DNA from: Bos javanicus
Lineage: Eukaryota > Chordata > Mammalia > Artiodactyla > Bovidae
Direction of reading: 5' to 3'
NCBI RefSeq assembly: GCF_032452875.1
Contig: NW_026893686.1
Coordinates: forward strand, 540,487 to 604,486
DNA length: 64,000 nt
In this document: positions 24,950 to 39,151 of the stretch, piece by piece
Numbering within the stretch: the stretch's first letter is position 1
Layout of the letters: every line of letters starts with the position of its first letter
The notes under the pieces: model-generated
Told to the model about the DNA's origin: nothing
Seen by the model: the letters and a program-made list of their open reading frames with translations, nothing else
The model's database searches: none
Position numbers and translations under genes: made by a program

Positions 24950-25758
24950 GGTGGCGACCGAACAGGGACCTCAGGAGGCAATACTCAAAGAGCTGAGCAG
25001 ACACGAACCACGCAATCAGCAGGCAATAAGCATGGAGCTCAGCAGTGACGAATCATGCTGCTCAACTGGCAATAATCAAGCACGTGACCAGGCAGGAATC
25101 ACGCAGCTCAGCTGGCAATTGTCAAGCAGATGAGCCGACAGGAATCACGCAGCTCAGCTGGCAATTGTCATGCAGATGAGCCGGCAGGAATCACGCAGCT
25201 CAGCAGGCCCTGATCACGTGACTCTGCAGGCACTGATCACGTGGCTGATCAAGTCCAGATCACGTGACTGAGCATGCACTGATCACGTGGCTATCATGCA
25301 CTGATGACGTGACTGCGCATGCACTGATGACGTGGCTGATCGGGCACTGATCACATGGCTCATCATGCACTGATCACGTGTTTATCAGGCAATGATCAGT
25401 GACTGACAGGCGCTGATCATGGGACTGTGCACGCACTGATCACGTGGCTATCATGCACTGATCACGTGACTGCGCATGCACTGATGACGTGGCTGTTCGG
25501 GCACTGATCACGTGTTTATCAGGCAGTGATCAGTGACTGACAGGCGCTGATCAGGGGACTGTGCACGCACTGATCAGGTGGCTGATCAGGAACTGACCAC
25601 CTGACCGCGCATGCAGTGATCACGTGGCTGGTCGTTCACTGATCACGTGTTTATCATACGGTGATCACGTGACTGAGAGGCGCTGATCACGTGACTGTGC
25701 CGTCAGTGATCACGTGGCTGAGCAGGCACTGATATCGTGACTGAGCATGCACTGATCA

Positions 25759-26361
25759 TGTGCCGGGAGCCGGGGAGGCATTCCACTCTGGACAAAGGTC
25801 ATGAGGAAGGAGGCTCGGCATACGCAAATGCGGGATCGAGCCTCAGGAGTCCACCCGGATATTCTCGAGCATCTCCCCCCAAAAAAACCGGAGTCTGCCT
25901 ACTGTATTGCTTTGTGCTCTCACCTCTGATTTCACTGGGGGCTGTCCCCCACCACCATCTCGCTCTCTCTGTCAAAGAGTTAACTTACAGCTCCAATTCA
26001 TAAAGTTCCTTGTCATTCTTCCCTTTAACTTCCAGCTGAGTCTCCATCTGGAGCGCGGAACCCACCACGCTTACTAATTATGCCTGGGCTGCTAAGACCC
26101 ACTCGAGAAGGTGTCTAGGGTGAGGCACCTTTCGCTATTCGAGAGGGCGCCTGCGGCCTACGTAAGTGGTGCAAACTTCTTGTCTTGAAGTTTGATTGGT
26201 CTTCCGCGTAAACCAAGCTACTCAGTCTCTTTTCTCCACCGAATTTTCCTACTGAGCTCTCCTCATACTATTATTCTTGACATCTCTGATTAGCATATAA
26301 ATAGTCGCCTAGGCCATCTCTCCTTCGAATACCCTGGATCAGTTGGGGCTGGTCCCCGGCA
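25759..26361 (+). mobile_element. LTR copy 17
   Basis: 603 bp, tract C6A7; next spacer 809 bp, C at the variable site. Confidence 0.88.
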
Positions 26362-27170
26362 GGTGGCGACCGAACAGGGACCTCAGGAGGCAATACTCAA
26401 AGAGCTGAGCAGACACGAACCACGCAATCAGCAGGCAATAAGCATGGAGCTCAGCAGTGACGAATCATGCTGCTCAACTGGCAATAATCAAGCACGTGAC
26501 CAGGCAGGAATCACGCAGCTCAGCTGGCAATTGTCAAGCAGATGAGCCGACAGGAATCACGCAGCTCAGCTGGCAATTGTCATGCAGATGAGCCGGCAGG
26601 AATCACGCAGCTCAGCAGGCCCTGATCACGTGACTCTGCAGGCACTGATCACGTGGCTGATCAAGTCCAGATCACGTGACTGAGCATGCACTGATCACGT
26701 GGCTATCATGCACTGATGACGTGACTGCGCATGCACTGATGACGTGGCTGATCGGGCACTGATCACATGGCTCATCATGCACTGATCACGTGTTTATCAG
26801 GCAATGATCAGTGACTGACAGGCGCTGATCATGGGACTGTGCACGCACTGATCACGTGGCTATCATGCACTGATCACGTGACTGCGCATGCACTGATGAC
26901 GTGGCTGTTCGGGCACTGATCACGTGTTTATCAGGCAGTGATCAGTGACTGACAGGCGCTGATCAGGGGACTGTGCACGCACTGATCAGGTGGCTGATCA
27001 GGAACTGACCACCTGACCGCGCATGCAGTGATCACGTGGCTGGTCGTTCACTGATCACGTGTTTATCATACGGTGATCACGTGACTGAGAGGCGCTGATC
27101 ACGTGACTGTGCCGTCAGTGATCACGTGGCTGAGCAGGCACTGATATCGTGACTGAGCATGCACTGATCA

Positions 27171-27771
27171 TGTGCCGGGAGCCGGGGAGGCATTCCACTC
27201 TGGACAAAGGTCATGAGGAAGGAGGCTCGGCATACGCAAATGCGGGATCGAGCCTCAGGAGTCCACCCGGATATTCTCGAGCATCTCCCCCAAAAAACCG
27301 GAGTCTGCCTACTGTATTGCTTTGTGCTCTCACCTCTGATTTCACTGGGGGCTGTCCCCCACCACCATCTCGCTCTCTCTGTCAAAGAGTTAACTTACAG
27401 CTCCAATTCATAAAGTTCCTTGTCATTCTTCCCTTTAACTTCCAGCTGAGTCTCCATCTGGAGCGCGGAACCCACCACGCTTACTAATTATGCCTGGGCT
27501 GCTAAGACCCACTCGAGAAGGTGTCTAGGGTGAGGCACCTTTCGCTATTCGAGAGGGCGCCTGCGGCCTACGTAAGTGGTGCAAACTTCTTGTCTTGAAG
27601 TTTGATTGGTCTTCCGCGTAAACCAAGCTACTCAGTCTCTTTTCTCCACCGAATTTTCCTACTGAGCTCTCCTCATACTATTATTCTTGACATCTCTGAT
27701 TAGCATATAAATAGTCGCCTAGGCCATCTCTCCTTCGAATACCCTGGATCAGTTGGGGCTGGTCCCCGGCA
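27171..27771 (+). mobile_element. LTR copy 18
   Basis: 601 bp, tract C5A6; next spacer 809 bp, C at the variable site. Confidence 0.88.
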
Positions 27772-28580
27772 GGTGGCGACCGAACAGGGACCTCAGGAGG
27801 CAATACTCAAAGAGCTGAGCAGACACGAACCACGCAATCAGCAGGCAATAAGCATGGAGCTCAGCAGTGACGAATCATGCTGCTCAACTGGCAATAATCA
27901 AGCACGTGACCAGGCAGGAATCACGCAGCTCAGCTGGCAATTGTCAAGCAGATGAGCCGACAGGAATCACGCAGCTCAGCTGGCAATTGTCATGCAGATG
28001 AGCCGGCAGGAATCACGCAGCTCAGCAGGCCCTGATCACGTGACTCTGCAGGCACTGATCACGTGGCTGATCAAGTCCAGATCACGTGACTGAGCATGCA
28101 CTGATCACGTGGCTATCATGCACTGATGACGTGACTGCGCATGCACTGATGACGTGGCTGATCGGGCACTGATCACATGGCTCATCATGCACTGATCACG
28201 TGTTTATCAGGCAATGATCAGTGACTGACAGGCGCTGATCATGGGACTGTGCACGCACTGATCACGTGGCTATCATGCACTGATCACGTGACTGCGCATG
28301 CACTGATGACGTGGCTGTTCGGGCACTGATCACGTGTTTATCAGGCAGTGATCAGTGACTGACAGGCGCTGATCAGGGGACTGTGCACGCACTGATCAGG
28401 TGGCTGATCAGGAACTGACCACCTGACCGCGCATGCAGTGATCACGTGGCTGGTCGTTCACTGATCACGTGTTTATCATACGGTGATCACGTGACTGAGA
28501 GGCGCTGATCACGTGACTGTGCCGTCAGTGATCACGTGGCTGAGCAGGCACTGATATCGTGACTGAGCATGCACTGATCA

Positions 28581-29183
28581 TGTGCCGGGAGCCGGGGAGG
28601 CATTCCACTCTGGACAAAGGTCATGAGGAAGGAGGCTCGGCATACGCAAATGCGGGATCGAGCCTCAGGAGTCCACCCGGATATTCTCGAGCATCTCCCC
28701 CCAAAAAAACCGGAGTCTGCCTACTGTATTGCTTTGTGCTCTCACCTCTGATTTCACTGGGGGCTGTCCCCCACCACCATCTCGCTCTCTCTGTCAAAGA
28801 GTTAACTTACAGCTCCAATTCATAAAGTTCCTTGTCATTCTTCCCTTTAACTTCCAGCTGAGTCTCCATCTGGAGCGCGGAACCCACCACGCTTACTAAT
28901 TATGCCTGGGCTGCTAAGACCCACTCGAGAAGGTGTCTAGGGTGAGGCACCTTTCGCTATTCGAGAGGGCGCCTGCGGCCTACGTAAGTGGTGCAAACTT
29001 CTTGTCTTGAAGTTTGATTGGTCTTCCGCGTAAACCAAGCTACTCAGTCTCTTTTCTCCACCGAATTTTCCTACTGAGCTCTCCTCATACTATTATTCTT
29101 GACATCTCTGATTAGCATATAAATAGTCGCCTAGGCCATCTCTCCTTCGAATACCCTGGATCAGTTGGGGCTGGTCCCCGGCA
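28581..29183 (+). mobile_element. LTR copy 19
   Basis: 603 bp, tract C6A7; next spacer 809 bp, A at the variable site. Confidence 0.88.
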
Positions 29184-29992
29184 GGTGGCGACCGAACAGG
29201 GACCTCAGGAGGCAATACTCAAAGAGCTGAGCAGACACGAACCACGCAATCAGCAGGCAATAAGCATGGAGCTCAGCAGTGACGAATCATGCTGCTCAAC
29301 TGGCAATAATCAAGCACGTGACCAGGCAGGAATCACGCAGCTCAGCTGGCAATTGTCAAGCAGATGAGCCGACAGGAATCACGCAGCTCAGATGGCAATT
29401 GTCATGCAGATGAGCCGGCAGGAATCACGCAGCTCAGCAGGCCCTGATCACGTGACTCTGCAGGCACTGATCACGTGGCTGATCAAGTCCAGATCACGTG
29501 ACTGAGCATGCACTGATCACGTGGCTATCATGCACTGATGACGTGACTGCGCATGCACTGATGACGTGGCTGATCGGGCACTGATCACATGGCTCATCAT
29601 GCACTGATCACGTGTTTATCAGGCAATGATCAGTGACTGACAGGCGCTGATCATGGGACTGTGCACGCACTGATCACGTGGCTATCATGCACTGATCACG
29701 TGACTGCGCATGCACTGATGACGTGGCTGTTCGGGCACTGATCACGTGTTTATCAGGCAGTGATCAGTGACTGACAGGCGCTGATCAGGGGACTGTGCAC
29801 GCACTGATCAGGTGGCTGATCAGGAACTGACCACCTGACCGCGCATGCAGTGATCACGTGGCTGGTCGTTCACTGATCACGTGTTTATCATACGGTGATC
29901 ACGTGACTGAGAGGCGCTGATCACGTGACTGTGCCGTCAGTGATCACGTGGCTGAGCAGGCACTGATATCGTGACTGAGCATGCACTGATCA

Positions 29993-30594
29993 TGTGCCGG
30001 GAGCCGGGGAGGCATTCCACTCTGGACAAAGGTCATGAGGAAGGAGGCTCGGCATACGCAAATGCGGGATCGAGCCTCAGGAGTCCACCCGGATATTCTC
30101 GAGCATCTCCCCCCAAAAAACCGGAGTCTGCCTACTGTATTGCTTTGTGCTCTCACCTCTGATTTCACTGGGGGCTGTCCCCCACCACCATCTCGCTCTC
30201 TCTGTCAAAGAGTTAACTTACAGCTCCAATTCATAAAGTTCCTTGTCATTCTTCCCTTTAACTTCCAGCTGAGTCTCCATCTGGAGCGCGGAACCCACCA
30301 CGCTTACTAATTATGCCTGGGCTGCTAAGACCCACTCGAGAAGGTGTCTAGGGTGAGGCACCTTTCGCTATTCGAGAGGGCGCCTGCGGCCTACGTAAGT
30401 GGTGCAAACTTCTTGTCTTGAAGTTTGATTGGTCTTCCGCGTAAACCAAGCTACTCAGTCTCTTTTCTCCACCGAATTTTCCTACTGAGCTCTCCTCATA
30501 CTATTATTCTTGACATCTCTGATTAGCATATAAATAGTCGCCTAGGCCATCTCTCCTTCGAATACCCTGGATCAGTTGGGGCTGGTCCCCGGCA
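29993..30594 (+). mobile_element. LTR copy 20
   Basis: 602 bp, tract C6A6; next spacer 809 bp, A at the variable site. Confidence 0.88.
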
Positions 30595-31403
30595 GGTGGC
30601 GACCGAACAGGGACCTCAGGAGGCAATACTCAAAGAGCTGAGCAGACACGAACCACGCAATCAGCAGGCAATAAGCATGGAGCTCAGCAGTGACGAATCA
30701 TGCTGCTCAACTGGCAATAATCAAGCACGTGACCAGGCAGGAATCACGCAGCTCAGCTGGCAATTGTCAAGCAGATGAGCCGACAGGAATCACGCAGCTC
30801 AGATGGCAATTGTCATGCAGATGAGCCGGCAGGAATCACGCAGCTCAGCAGGCCCTGATCACGTGACTCTGCAGGCACTGATCACGTGGCTGATCAAGTC
30901 CAGATCACGTGACTGAGCATGCACTGATCACGTGGCTATCATGCACTGATGACGTGACTGCGCATGCACTGATGACGTGGCTGATCGGGCACTGATCACA
31001 TGGCTCATCATGCACTGATCACGTGTTTATCAGGCAATGATCAGTGACTGACAGGCGCTGATCATGGGACTGTGCACGCACTGATCACGTGGCTATCATG
31101 CACTGATCACGTGACTGCGCATGCACTGATGACGTGGCTGTTCGGGCACTGATCACGTGTTTATCAGGCAGTGATCAGTGACTGACAGGCGCTGATCAGG
31201 GGACTGTGCACGCACTGATCAGGTGGCTGATCAGGAACTGACCACCTGACCGCGCATGCAGTGATCACGTGGCTGGTCGTTCACTGATCACGTGTTTATC
31301 ATACGGTGATCACGTGACTGAGAGGCGCTGATCACGTGACTGTGCCGTCAGTGATCACGTGGCTGAGCAGGCACTGATATCGTGACTGAGCATGCACTGA
31401 TCA

Positions 31404-32006
31404 TGTGCCGGGAGCCGGGGAGGCATTCCACTCTGGACAAAGGTCATGAGGAAGGAGGCTCGGCATACGCAAATGCGGGATCGAGCCTCAGGAGTCCACC
31501 CGGATATTCTCGAGCATCTCCCCCCAAAAAAACCGGAGTCTGCCTACTGTATTGCTTTGTGCTCTCACCTCTGATTTCACTGGGGGCTGTCCCCCACCAC
31601 CATCTCGCTCTCTCTGTCAAAGAGTTAACTTACAGCTCCAATTCATAAAGTTCCTTGTCATTCTTCCCTTTAACTTCCAGCTGAGTCTCCATCTGGAGCG
31701 CGGAACCCACCACGCTTACTAATTATGCCTGGGCTGCTAAGACCCACTCGAGAAGGTGTCTAGGGTGAGGCACCTTTCGCTATTCGAGAGGGCGCCTGCG
31801 GCCTACGTAAGTGGTGCAAACTTCTTGTCTTGAAGTTTGATTGGTCTTCCGCGTAAACCAAGCTACTCAGTCTCTTTTCTCCACCGAATTTTCCTACTGA
31901 GCTCTCCTCATACTATTATTCTTGACATCTCTGATTAGCATATAAATAGTCGCCTAGGCCATCTCTCCTTCGAATACCCTGGATCAGTTGGGGCTGGTCC
32001 CCGGCA
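31404..32006 (+). mobile_element. LTR copy 21
   Basis: 603 bp, tract C6A7; next spacer 809 bp, A at the variable site. Confidence 0.88.
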
Positions 32007-32815
32007 GGTGGCGACCGAACAGGGACCTCAGGAGGCAATACTCAAAGAGCTGAGCAGACACGAACCACGCAATCAGCAGGCAATAAGCATGGAGCTCAGC
32101 AGTGACGAATCATGCTGCTCAACTGGCAATAATCAAGCACGTGACCAGGCAGGAATCACGCAGCTCAGCTGGCAATTGTCAAGCAGATGAGCCGACAGGA
32201 ATCACGCAGCTCAGATGGCAATTGTCATGCAGATGAGCCGGCAGGAATCACGCAGCTCAGCAGGCCCTGATCACGTGACTCTGCAGGCACTGATCACGTG
32301 GCTGATCAAGTCCAGATCACGTGACTGAGCATGCACTGATCACGTGGCTATCATGCACTGATGACGTGACTGCGCATGCACTGATGACGTGGCTGATCGG
32401 GCACTGATCACATGGCTCATCATGCACTGATCACGTGTTTATCAGGCAATGATCAGTGACTGACAGGCGCTGATCATGGGACTGTGCACGCACTGATCAC
32501 GTGGCTATCATGCACTGATCACGTGACTGCGCATGCACTGATGACGTGGCTGTTCGGGCACTGATCACGTGTTTATCAGGCAGTGATCAGTGACTGACAG
32601 GCGCTGATCAGGGGACTGTGCACGCACTGATCAGGTGGCTGATCAGGAACTGACCACCTGACCGCGCATGCAGTGATCACGTGGCTGGTCGTTCACTGAT
32701 CACGTGTTTATCATACGGTGATCACGTGACTGAGAGGCGCTGATCACGTGACTGTGCCGTCAGTGATCACGTGGCTGAGCAGGCACTGATATCGTGACTG
32801 AGCATGCACTGATCA

Positions 32816-33418
32816 TGTGCCGGGAGCCGGGGAGGCATTCCACTCTGGACAAAGGTCATGAGGAAGGAGGCTCGGCATACGCAAATGCGGGATCGAGCCT
32901 CAGGAGTCCACCCGGATATTCTCGAGCATCTCCCCCCAAAAAAACCGGAGTCTGCCTACTGTATTGCTTTGTGCTCTCACCTCTGATTTCACTGGGGGCT
33001 GTCCCCCACCACCATCTCGCTCTCTCTGTCAAAGAGTTAACTTACAGCTCCAATTCATAAAGTTCCTTGTCATTCTTCCCTTTAACTTCCAGCTGAGTCT
33101 CCATCTGGAGCGCGGAACCCACCACGCTTACTAATTATGCCTGGGCTGCTAAGACCCACTCGAGAAGGTGTCTAGGGTGAGGCACCTTTCGCTATTCGAG
33201 AGGGCGCCTGCGGCCTACGTAAGTGGTGCAAACTTCTTGTCTTGAAGTTTGATTGGTCTTCCGCGTAAACCAAGCTACTCAGTCTCTTTTCTCCACCGAA
33301 TTTTCCTACTGAGCTCTCCTCATACTATTATTCTTGACATCTCTGATTAGCATATAAATAGTCGCCTAGGCCATCTCTCCTTCGAATACCCTGGATCAGT
33401 TGGGGCTGGTCCCCGGCA
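32816..33418 (+). mobile_element. LTR copy 22
   Basis: 603 bp, tract C6A7; next spacer 809 bp, C at the variable site. Confidence 0.88.
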
Positions 33419-34227
33419 GGTGGCGACCGAACAGGGACCTCAGGAGGCAATACTCAAAGAGCTGAGCAGACACGAACCACGCAATCAGCAGGCAATAAGC
33501 ATGGAGCTCAGCAGTGACGAATCATGCTGCTCAACTGGCAATAATCAAGCACGTGACCAGGCAGGAATCACGCAGCTCAGCTGGCAATTGTCAAGCAGAT
33601 GAGCCGACAGGAATCACGCAGCTCAGCTGGCAATTGTCATGCAGATGAGCCGGCAGGAATCACGCAGCTCAGCAGGCCCTGATCACGTGACTCTGCAGGC
33701 ACTGATCACGTGGCTGATCAAGTCCAGATCACGTGACTGAGCATGCACTGATCACGTGGCTATCATGCACTGATGACGTGACTGCGCATGCACTGATGAC
33801 GTGGCTGATCGGGCACTGATCACATGGCTCATCATGCACTGATCACGTGTTTATCAGGCAATGATCAGTGACTGACAGGCGCTGATCATGGGACTGTGCA
33901 CGCACTGATCACGTGGCTATCATGCACTGATCACGTGACTGCGCATGCACTGATGACGTGGCTGTTCGGGCACTGATCACGTGTTTATCAGGCAGTGATC
34001 AGTGACTGACAGGCGCTGATCAGGGGACTGTGCACGCACTGATCAGGTGGCTGATCAGGAACTGACCACCTGACCGCGCATGCAGTGATCACGTGGCTGG
34101 TCGTTCACTGATCACGTGTTTATCATACGGTGATCACGTGACTGAGAGGCGCTGATCACGTGACTGTGCCGTCAGTGATCACGTGGCTGAGCAGGCACTG
34201 ATATCGTGACTGAGCATGCACTGATCA

Positions 34228-34829
34228 TGTGCCGGGAGCCGGGGAGGCATTCCACTCTGGACAAAGGTCATGAGGAAGGAGGCTCGGCATACGCAAATGC
34301 GGGATCGAGCCTCAGGAGTCCACCCGGATATTCTCGAGCATCTCCCCCCAAAAAACCGGAGTCTGCCTACTGTATTGCTTTGTGCTCTCACCTCTGATTT
34401 CACTGGGGGCTGTCCCCCACCACCATCTCGCTCTCTCTGTCAAAGAGTTAACTTACAGCTCCAATTCATAAAGTTCCTTGTCATTCTTCCCTTTAACTTC
34501 CAGCTGAGTCTCCATCTGGAGCGCGGAACCCACCACGCTTACTAATTATGCCTGGGCTGCTAAGACCCACTCGAGAAGGTGTCTAGGGTGAGGCACCTTT
34601 CGCTATTCGAGAGGGCGCCTGCGGCCTACGTAAGTGGTGCAAACTTCTTGTCTTGAAGTTTGATTGGTCTTCCGCGTAAACCAAGCTACTCAGTCTCTTT
34701 TCTCCACCGAATTTTCCTACTGAGCTCTCCTCATACTATTATTCTTGACATCTCTGATTAGCATATAAATAGTCGCCTAGGCCATCTCTCCTTCGAATAC
34801 CCTGGATCAGTTGGGGCTGGTCCCCGGCA
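34228..34829 (+). mobile_element. LTR copy 23
   Basis: 602 bp, tract C6A6. It precedes the first scrambled spacer (899 bp); A at the variable site. Confidence 0.88.
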
Positions 34830-35728
34830 GGTGGCGACCGAACAGGGACCTCAGGAGGCAATACTCAAAGAGCTGAGCAGACACGAACCACGCAATCAGC
34901 AGGCAATAAGCATGGAGCTCAGCAGTGACGAATCATGCTGCTCAACTGGCAATAATCAAGCACGTGACCAGGCAGGAATCACGCAGCTCAGCTGGCAATT
35001 GTCAAGCAGATGAGCCGACAGGAATCACGCAGCTCAGATGGCAATTGTCATGCAGATGAGCCGGCAGGAATCACGCAGCTCAGCAGGCCCTGATCACGTG
35101 ACTCTGCAGGCACTGATCACGTGGCTGATCAAGTGGTGACTGAGCATGCACTGATCACGTGGCTATCATGCACTCACGTGACTGAGCGTGGCACACTGAT
35201 CACGTGGCTATCATGCACTGATCAGGCACAGTGACTGCAGCATGCACTGATCACGTGGCTATCGTGATCACGTGACTGATGCACTGATCACTGATCACGA
35301 TCATGATCATGCTCATCATGCACTGATCACTGATCAGTTGATGCATGATCAGTGCATCATGATGATCAGTGACTGACAGGCGCTGATCATGGGACTGTGC
35401 ACGCACTGATCACGTGGCTATCATGCACTGATCACGTGACTGCGCATGCACTGATGACGTGGCTGTTCGGGCACTGATCACGTGTTTATCAGGCAGTGAT
35501 CAGTGACTGACAGGCGCTGATCAGGGGACTGTGCACGCACTGATCAGGTGGCTGATCAGGAACTGACCACCTGACCGCGCATGCAGTGATCACGTGGCTG
35601 GTCGTTCACTGATCACGTGTTTATCATACGGTGATCACGTGACTGAGAGGCGCTGATCACGTGACTGTGCCGTCAGTGATCACGTGGCTGAGCAGGCACT
35701 GATATCGTGACTGAGCATGCACTGATCA
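34830..35728. repeat. Spacer 23, scrambled segment, 90 bp longer
   Basis: Standard up to CTGATCAAGT at 35134 and again from about 35364 (GATCAGTGACTGACAGG). Between lies irregular 22-23 bp material with units cut to 8-20 bp, such as ATCACTGATCACGATCATG. It includes an inverted pair, ATCATGCACTGATCA (35315-35329) and TGATCAGTGCAT (35346-35357). The surrounding spacers show no such irregularity. It is a recombination scar or an assembly patch. Confidence 0.75.
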
Positions 35729-36331
35729 TGTGCCGGGAGCCGGGGAGGCATTCCACTCTGGACAAAGGTCATGAGGAAGGAGGCTCGGCATACGCAAATG
35801 CGGGATCGAGCCTCAGGAGTCCACCCGGATATTCTCGAGCATCTCCCCCCAAAAAAACCGGAGTCTGCCTACTGTATTGCTTTGTGCTCTCACCTCTGAT
35901 TTCACTGGGGGCTGTCCCCCACCACCATCTCGCTCTCTCTGTCAAAGAGTTAACTTACAGCTCCAATTCATAAAGTTCCTTGTCATTCTTCCCTTTAACT
36001 TCCAGCTGAGTCTCCATCTGGAGCGCGGAACCCACCACGCTTACTAATTATGCCTGGGCTGCTAAGACCCACTCGAGAAGGTGTCTAGGGTGAGGCACCT
36101 TTCGCTATTCGAGAGGGCGCCTGCGGCCTACGTAAGTGGTGCAAACTTCTTGTCTTGAAGTTTGATTGGTCTTCCGCGTAAACCAAGCTACTCAGTCTCT
36201 TTTCTCCACCGAATTTTCCTACTGAGCTCTCCTCATACTATTATTCTTGACATCTCTGATTAGCATATAAATAGTCGCCTAGGCCATCTCTCCTTCGAAT
36301 ACCCTGGATCAGTTGGGGCTGGTCCCCGGCA
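35729..36331 (+). mobile_element. LTR copy 24
   Basis: 603 bp, tract C6A7. Intact despite the scrambled spacer before it. Next spacer 809 bp, A at the variable site. Confidence 0.88.
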
Positions 36332-37140
36332 GGTGGCGACCGAACAGGGACCTCAGGAGGCAATACTCAAAGAGCTGAGCAGACACGAACCACGCAATCA
36401 GCAGGCAATAAGCATGGAGCTCAGCAGTGACGAATCATGCTGCTCAACTGGCAATAATCAAGCACGTGACCAGGCAGGAATCACGCAGCTCAGCTGGCAA
36501 TTGTCAAGCAGATGAGCCGACAGGAATCACGCAGCTCAGATGGCAATTGTCATGCAGATGAGCCGGCAGGAATCACGCAGCTCAGCAGGCCCTGATCACG
36601 TGACTCTGCAGGCACTGATCACGTGGCTGATCAAGTCCAGATCACGTGACTGAGCATGCACTGATCACGTGGCTATCATGCACTGATGACGTGACTGCGC
36701 ATGCACTGATGACGTGGCTGATCGGGCACTGATCACATGGCTCATCATGCACTGATCACGTGTTTATCAGGCAATGATCAGTGACTGACAGGCGCTGATC
36801 ATGGGACTGTGCACGCACTGATCACGTGGCTATCATGCACTGATCACGTGACTGCGCATGCACTGATGACGTGGCTGTTCGGGCACTGATCACGTGTTTA
36901 TCAGGCAGTGATCAGTGACTGACAGGCGCTGATCAGGGGACTGTGCACGCACTGATCAGGTGGCTGATCAGGAACTGACCACCTGACCGCGCATGCAGTG
37001 ATCACGTGGCTGGTCGTTCACTGATCACGTGTTTATCATACGGTGATCACGTGACTGAGAGGCGCTGATCACGTGACTGTGCCGTCAGTGATCACGTGGC
37101 TGAGCAGGCACTGATATCGTGACTGAGCATGCACTGATCA

Positions 37141-37741
37141 TGTGCCGGGAGCCGGGGAGGCATTCCACTCTGGACAAAGGTCATGAGGAAGGAGGCTCGG
37201 CATACGCAAATGCGGGATCGAGCCTCAGGAGTCCACCCGGATATTCTCGAGCATCTCCCCCCAAAAACCGGAGTCTGCCTACTGTATTGCTTTGTGCTCT
37301 CACCTCTGATTTCACTGGGGGCTGTCCCCCACCACCATCTCGCTCTCTCTGTCAAAGAGTTAACTTACAGCTCCAATTCATAAAGTTCCTTGTCATTCTT
37401 CCCTTTAACTTCCAGCTGAGTCTCCATCTGGAGCGCGGAACCCACCACGCTTACTAATTATGCCTGGGCTGCTAAGACCCACTCGAGAAGGTGTCTAGGG
37501 TGAGGCACCTTTCGCTATTCGAGAGGGCGCCTGCGGCCTACGTAAGTGGTGCAAACTTCTTGTCTTGAAGTTTGATTGGTCTTCCGCGTAAACCAAGCTA
37601 CTCAGTCTCTTTTCTCCACCGAATTTTCCTACTGAGCTCTCCTCATACTATTATTCTTGACATCTCTGATTAGCATATAAATAGTCGCCTAGGCCATCTC
37701 TCCTTCGAATACCCTGGATCAGTTGGGGCTGGTCCCCGGCA
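37141..37741 (+). mobile_element. LTR copy 25
   Basis: 601 bp, tract C6A5. Next spacer 809 bp, A at the variable site, and ATCAGGCACTG for the usual ATCGGGCACTG. Confidence 0.88.
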
Positions 37742-38550
37742 GGTGGCGACCGAACAGGGACCTCAGGAGGCAATACTCAAAGAGCTGAGCAGACACGAAC
37801 CACGCAATCAGCAGGCAATAAGCATGGAGCTCAGCAGTGACGAATCATGCTGCTCAACTGGCAATAATCAAGCACGTGACCAGGCAGGAATCACGCAGCT
37901 CAGCTGGCAATTGTCAAGCAGATGAGCCGACAGGAATCACGCAGCTCAGATGGCAATTGTCATGCAGATGAGCCGGCAGGAATCACGCAGCTCAGCAGGC
38001 CCTGATCACGTGACTCTGCAGGCACTGATCACGTGGCTGATCAAGTCCAGATCACGTGACTGAGCATGCACTGATCACGTGGCTATCATGCACTGATGAC
38101 GTGACTGCGCATGCACTGATGACGTGGCTGATCAGGCACTGATCACATGGCTCATCATGCACTGATCACGTGTTTATCAGGCAATGATCAGTGACTGACA
38201 GGCGCTGATCATGGGACTGTGCACGCACTGATCACGTGGCTATCATGCACTGATCACGTGACTGCGCATGCACTGATGACGTGGCTGTTCGGGCACTGAT
38301 CACGTGTTTATCAGGCAGTGATCAGTGACTGACAGGCGCTGATCAGGGGACTGTGCACGCACTGATCAGGTGGCTGATCAGGAACTGACCACCTGACCGC
38401 GCATGCAGTGATCACGTGGCTGGTCGTTCACTGATCACGTGTTTATCATACGGTGATCACGTGACTGAGAGGCGCTGATCACGTGACTGTGCCGTCAGTG
38501 ATCACGTGGCTGAGCAGGCACTGATATCGTGACTGAGCATGCACTGATCA

Positions 38551-39151
38551 TGTGCCGGGAGCCGGGGAGGCATTCCACTCTGGACAAAGGTCATGAGGAA
38601 GGAGGCTCGGCATACGCAAATGCGGGATCGAGCCTCAGGAGTCCACCCGGATATTCTCGAGCATCTCCCCCAAAAAAACAGAGTCTGCCTACTGTATTGC
38701 TTTGTGCTCTCACCTCTGATTTCACTGGGGGCTGTCCCCCACCACCATCTCGCTCTCTCTGTCAAAGAGTTAACTTACAGCTCCAATTCATAAAGTTCCT
38801 TGTCATTCTTCCCTTTAACTTCCAGCTGAGTCTCCATCTGGAGCGCGGAACCCACCACGCTTACTAATTATGCCTGGGCTGCTAAGACCCACTCGAGAAG
38901 GTGTCTAGGGTGAGGCACCTTTCGCTATTCGAGAGGGCGCCTGCGGCCTACGTAAGTGGTGCAAACTTCTTGTCTTGAAGTTTGATTGGTCTTCCGCGTA
39001 AACCAAGCTACTCAGTCTCTTTTCTCCACCGAATTTTCCTACTGAGCTCTCCTCATACTATTATTCTTGACATCTCTGATTAGCATATAAATAGTCGCCT
39101 AGGCCATCTCTCCTTCGAATACCCTGGATCAGTTGGGGCTGGTCCCCGGCA
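38551..39151 (+). mobile_element. LTR copy 26
   Basis: 601 bp. The tract is C5A7, followed by CAGAG in place of CCGGAG. Next spacer 809 bp, A at the variable site, with CCTGACTGCGC for CCTGACCGCGC. Confidence 0.88.
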
